A DNA stretch of 5,123 bases from Thermodesulfobacteriota bacterium. Its GTDB lineage: Bacteria > Desulfobacterota > Dissulfuribacteria > Dissulfuribacterales > UBA3076. The DNA lies in assembly GCA_003645605.1 (NCBI GenBank), contig QNAY01000130.1, positions 1 to 5,123 on the forward strand. Reading direction: 5' to 3'. Below are positions 5,052-5,123 of the stretch, piece after piece. The notes under the pieces were generated by a model. It had not been told where the DNA came from and ran no database searches. It worked only from the letters and a program-made list of their open reading frames with translations. The position numbers and the translations under genes are program-made. How positions within the stretch are numbered: position 1 is the first letter of the stretch; every line of letters begins with the position of its first letter.

Positions 5052-5123
5052 ATGCCCATGACTGTGACATATTATGTGTATCTGCTCACAAATTGGAACA
5101 ATAAAGTGATGTATCCGGGGGTA
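5052..5123 (+). CDS. GIY-YIG nuclease-like protein, N-terminal 24 residues only
   Basis: The frame begins MPMTVTYYVYLLTNWNNK and continues VMYPGV to the window edge with no stop. The pattern YYVY-L-LTN-x5-V-x-Y-x-GV matches the start of small single-domain GIY-YIG proteins (the COG2827, UvrC/URI-like group, about 80-100 residues), in which YVY stands for GIY and Y-I-G for YIG. Here the middle residue of YIG is Pro22. These proteins are predicted DNA endonucleases; their biological role is largely unknown. An in-frame TAA lies directly before the ATG at 5052, so the start is either there or at the second ATG (5058). The ribosome site AAGGGAG, contributed by the preceding repeat, is 9 nt from the first and 15 nt from the second, favouring the first. 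The fragment is short, so the family call rests on one motif. Confidence 0.7.
   Translation, partial: MPMTVTYYVYLLTNWNNKVMYPGV

Overview
The window comes from a dissimilatory sulfate-metabolising bacterium, most likely a sulfate reducer of the Desulfobacterota (former Deltaproteobacteria). The evidence is an aprB-aprA-qmoA block on the minus strand: both subunits of adenylylsulfate (APS) reductase, followed by the first gene of the quinone-interacting oxidoreductase Qmo. The genus cannot be fixed from the sequence alone, and a Nitrospirota or Firmicutes sulfate reducer is not formally excluded.

Layout. Positions 1-984 (minus) hold the first 328 codons of qmoA, cut by the window edge. Positions 985-1214 are a gap with a Rho-independent terminator for aprBA and a near-perfect 24-bp inverted repeat built from AATTAGG heptamers. 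aprA lies at 1215-3203 (minus) and aprB at 3288-3710 (minus). Positions 3711-4270 carry no convincing gene. They hold a strong promoter pointing to aprB (TTGACA-N17-TATAAG), which implies a leader of about 300 nt, and a promoter facing the other way (extended -10 TGTTATAAT) toward mobA. mobA, the molybdenum cofactor guanylyltransferase, is at 4271-4927 (plus). After a short gap there is a dispersed REP-like repeat (5022-5050) and then the first 24 codons of a GIY-YIG nuclease-like gene (5052-5123), cut by the window edge.

How the genes work together. ATP sulfurylase (not in the window) makes APS. AprBA reduces APS to sulfite and AMP in the cytoplasm. QmoABC is thought to pass electrons from the menaquinone pool to AprBA. 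The terminator between aprA and qmoA suggests the abundant reductase and the membrane complex are not made at one fixed ratio. MobA finishes the molybdenum or tungsten pterin cofactor for enzymes such as formate dehydrogenase, so its link to the apr genes is positional only.

The least ordinary signals lie at gene starts. Both plus-strand genes begin inside or directly against short repetitive DNA. The repeat supplies the ribosome-binding site, and for mobA also the first codons, with an in-frame stop codon directly before the ATG in both cases. The pair of REP-like repeat and small GIY-YIG gene at the right edge is the best candidate for a poorly described mobile unit.
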